A stretch of DNA of 21,466 bases from Bacillota bacterium. GTDB taxonomy: Bacteria; Bacillota; Clostridia; Lachnospirales; WQUN01. The stretch is from assembly GCA_009782085.1 (NCBI GenBank), contig WQUN01000172.1, positions 1 to 21,466 of the forward strand, written 5' to 3'. A model generated the notes under the pieces. The model ran no database searches. It was given only the letters and a program-made list of their open reading frames with translations, and had not been told where the DNA came from. A program made the position numbers and the translations under genes. Shown here one piece after another: positions 21,401-21,466 of the stretch (the first letter of the stretch is position 1; each line of letters opens with the position of its first letter).

Positions 21401-21466
21401 GGCAGAACGCCGCCCCTACAAAATCCTGATAATTCGCCGTTTTGACTGTAGGGGCGGCGTTCTGCC
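21401..21466. repeat. Perfect 20-bp inverted repeat at the window end
   Basis: GGCAGAACGCCGCCCCTACA (21401-21420) and its exact complement (21447-21466) enclose 26 bp. It lies 60 bp upstream of the second sortase start, on the promoter side. It is the cleanest member of the GTAGGGGC family here and may extend past the window. Confidence 0.75.

Overview
The window looks like a GC-rich, endospore-forming Firmicute (Clostridia type). Evidence: a SpoIIID fragment, Shine-Dalgarno sites of the GGAGG type, class B sortases with an LPxTG protein, a SipW-type signal peptidase, and intergenic DNA full of short palindromes. I cannot name the species.

Left part (1-7.3 kb): a nested palindrome, then one giant minus-strand gene for a secreted multidomain glycoside hydrolase (about 2210 aa). 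Its leader region carries tandem repeats, a terminator hairpin and a long palindrome.

Junction (7.3-9.4 kb): the C-terminal 58 codons of the sporulation regulator gene spoIIID lie directly against the 3' end of a large serine recombinase gene. The break falls in the helix-turn-helix of SpoIIID, and the recombinase takes its last codons and stop from spoIIID sequence. This is the expected picture of an integrated element that splits spoIIID, comparable to skin elements in sigK. The N-terminal half of spoIIID is not in the window, so the element probably runs rightward past 21.4 kb, or the other end is lost. Two small genes precede the recombinase in the same operon.

Cell-surface operon (9.7-19.1 kb, plus strand): a small DivIVA-like coiled-coil protein; a SipW-like signal peptidase with a long Pro/Ala-rich cytoplasmic extension; two large secreted repeat proteins with SipW-type or SipW-like leaders (one with five Big_2 domains, one with nested repeats and a C-terminal DUF6273-like domain); an LPETG-anchored pilin-like protein with a Pro-Thr repeat stalk; and a class B sortase. 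It reads as a self-contained export and anchoring system for surface fibres or a matrix. A strong terminator follows.

Right part (19.1-21.4 kb): about 1.4 kb without protein genes, layered with palindromes, a 249-bp element with perfect terminal inverted repeats and a 9-bp target duplication, and what looks like a truncated group II intron. A second class B sortase lies on the minus strand after it, and the window ends in a perfect 20-bp inverted repeat.
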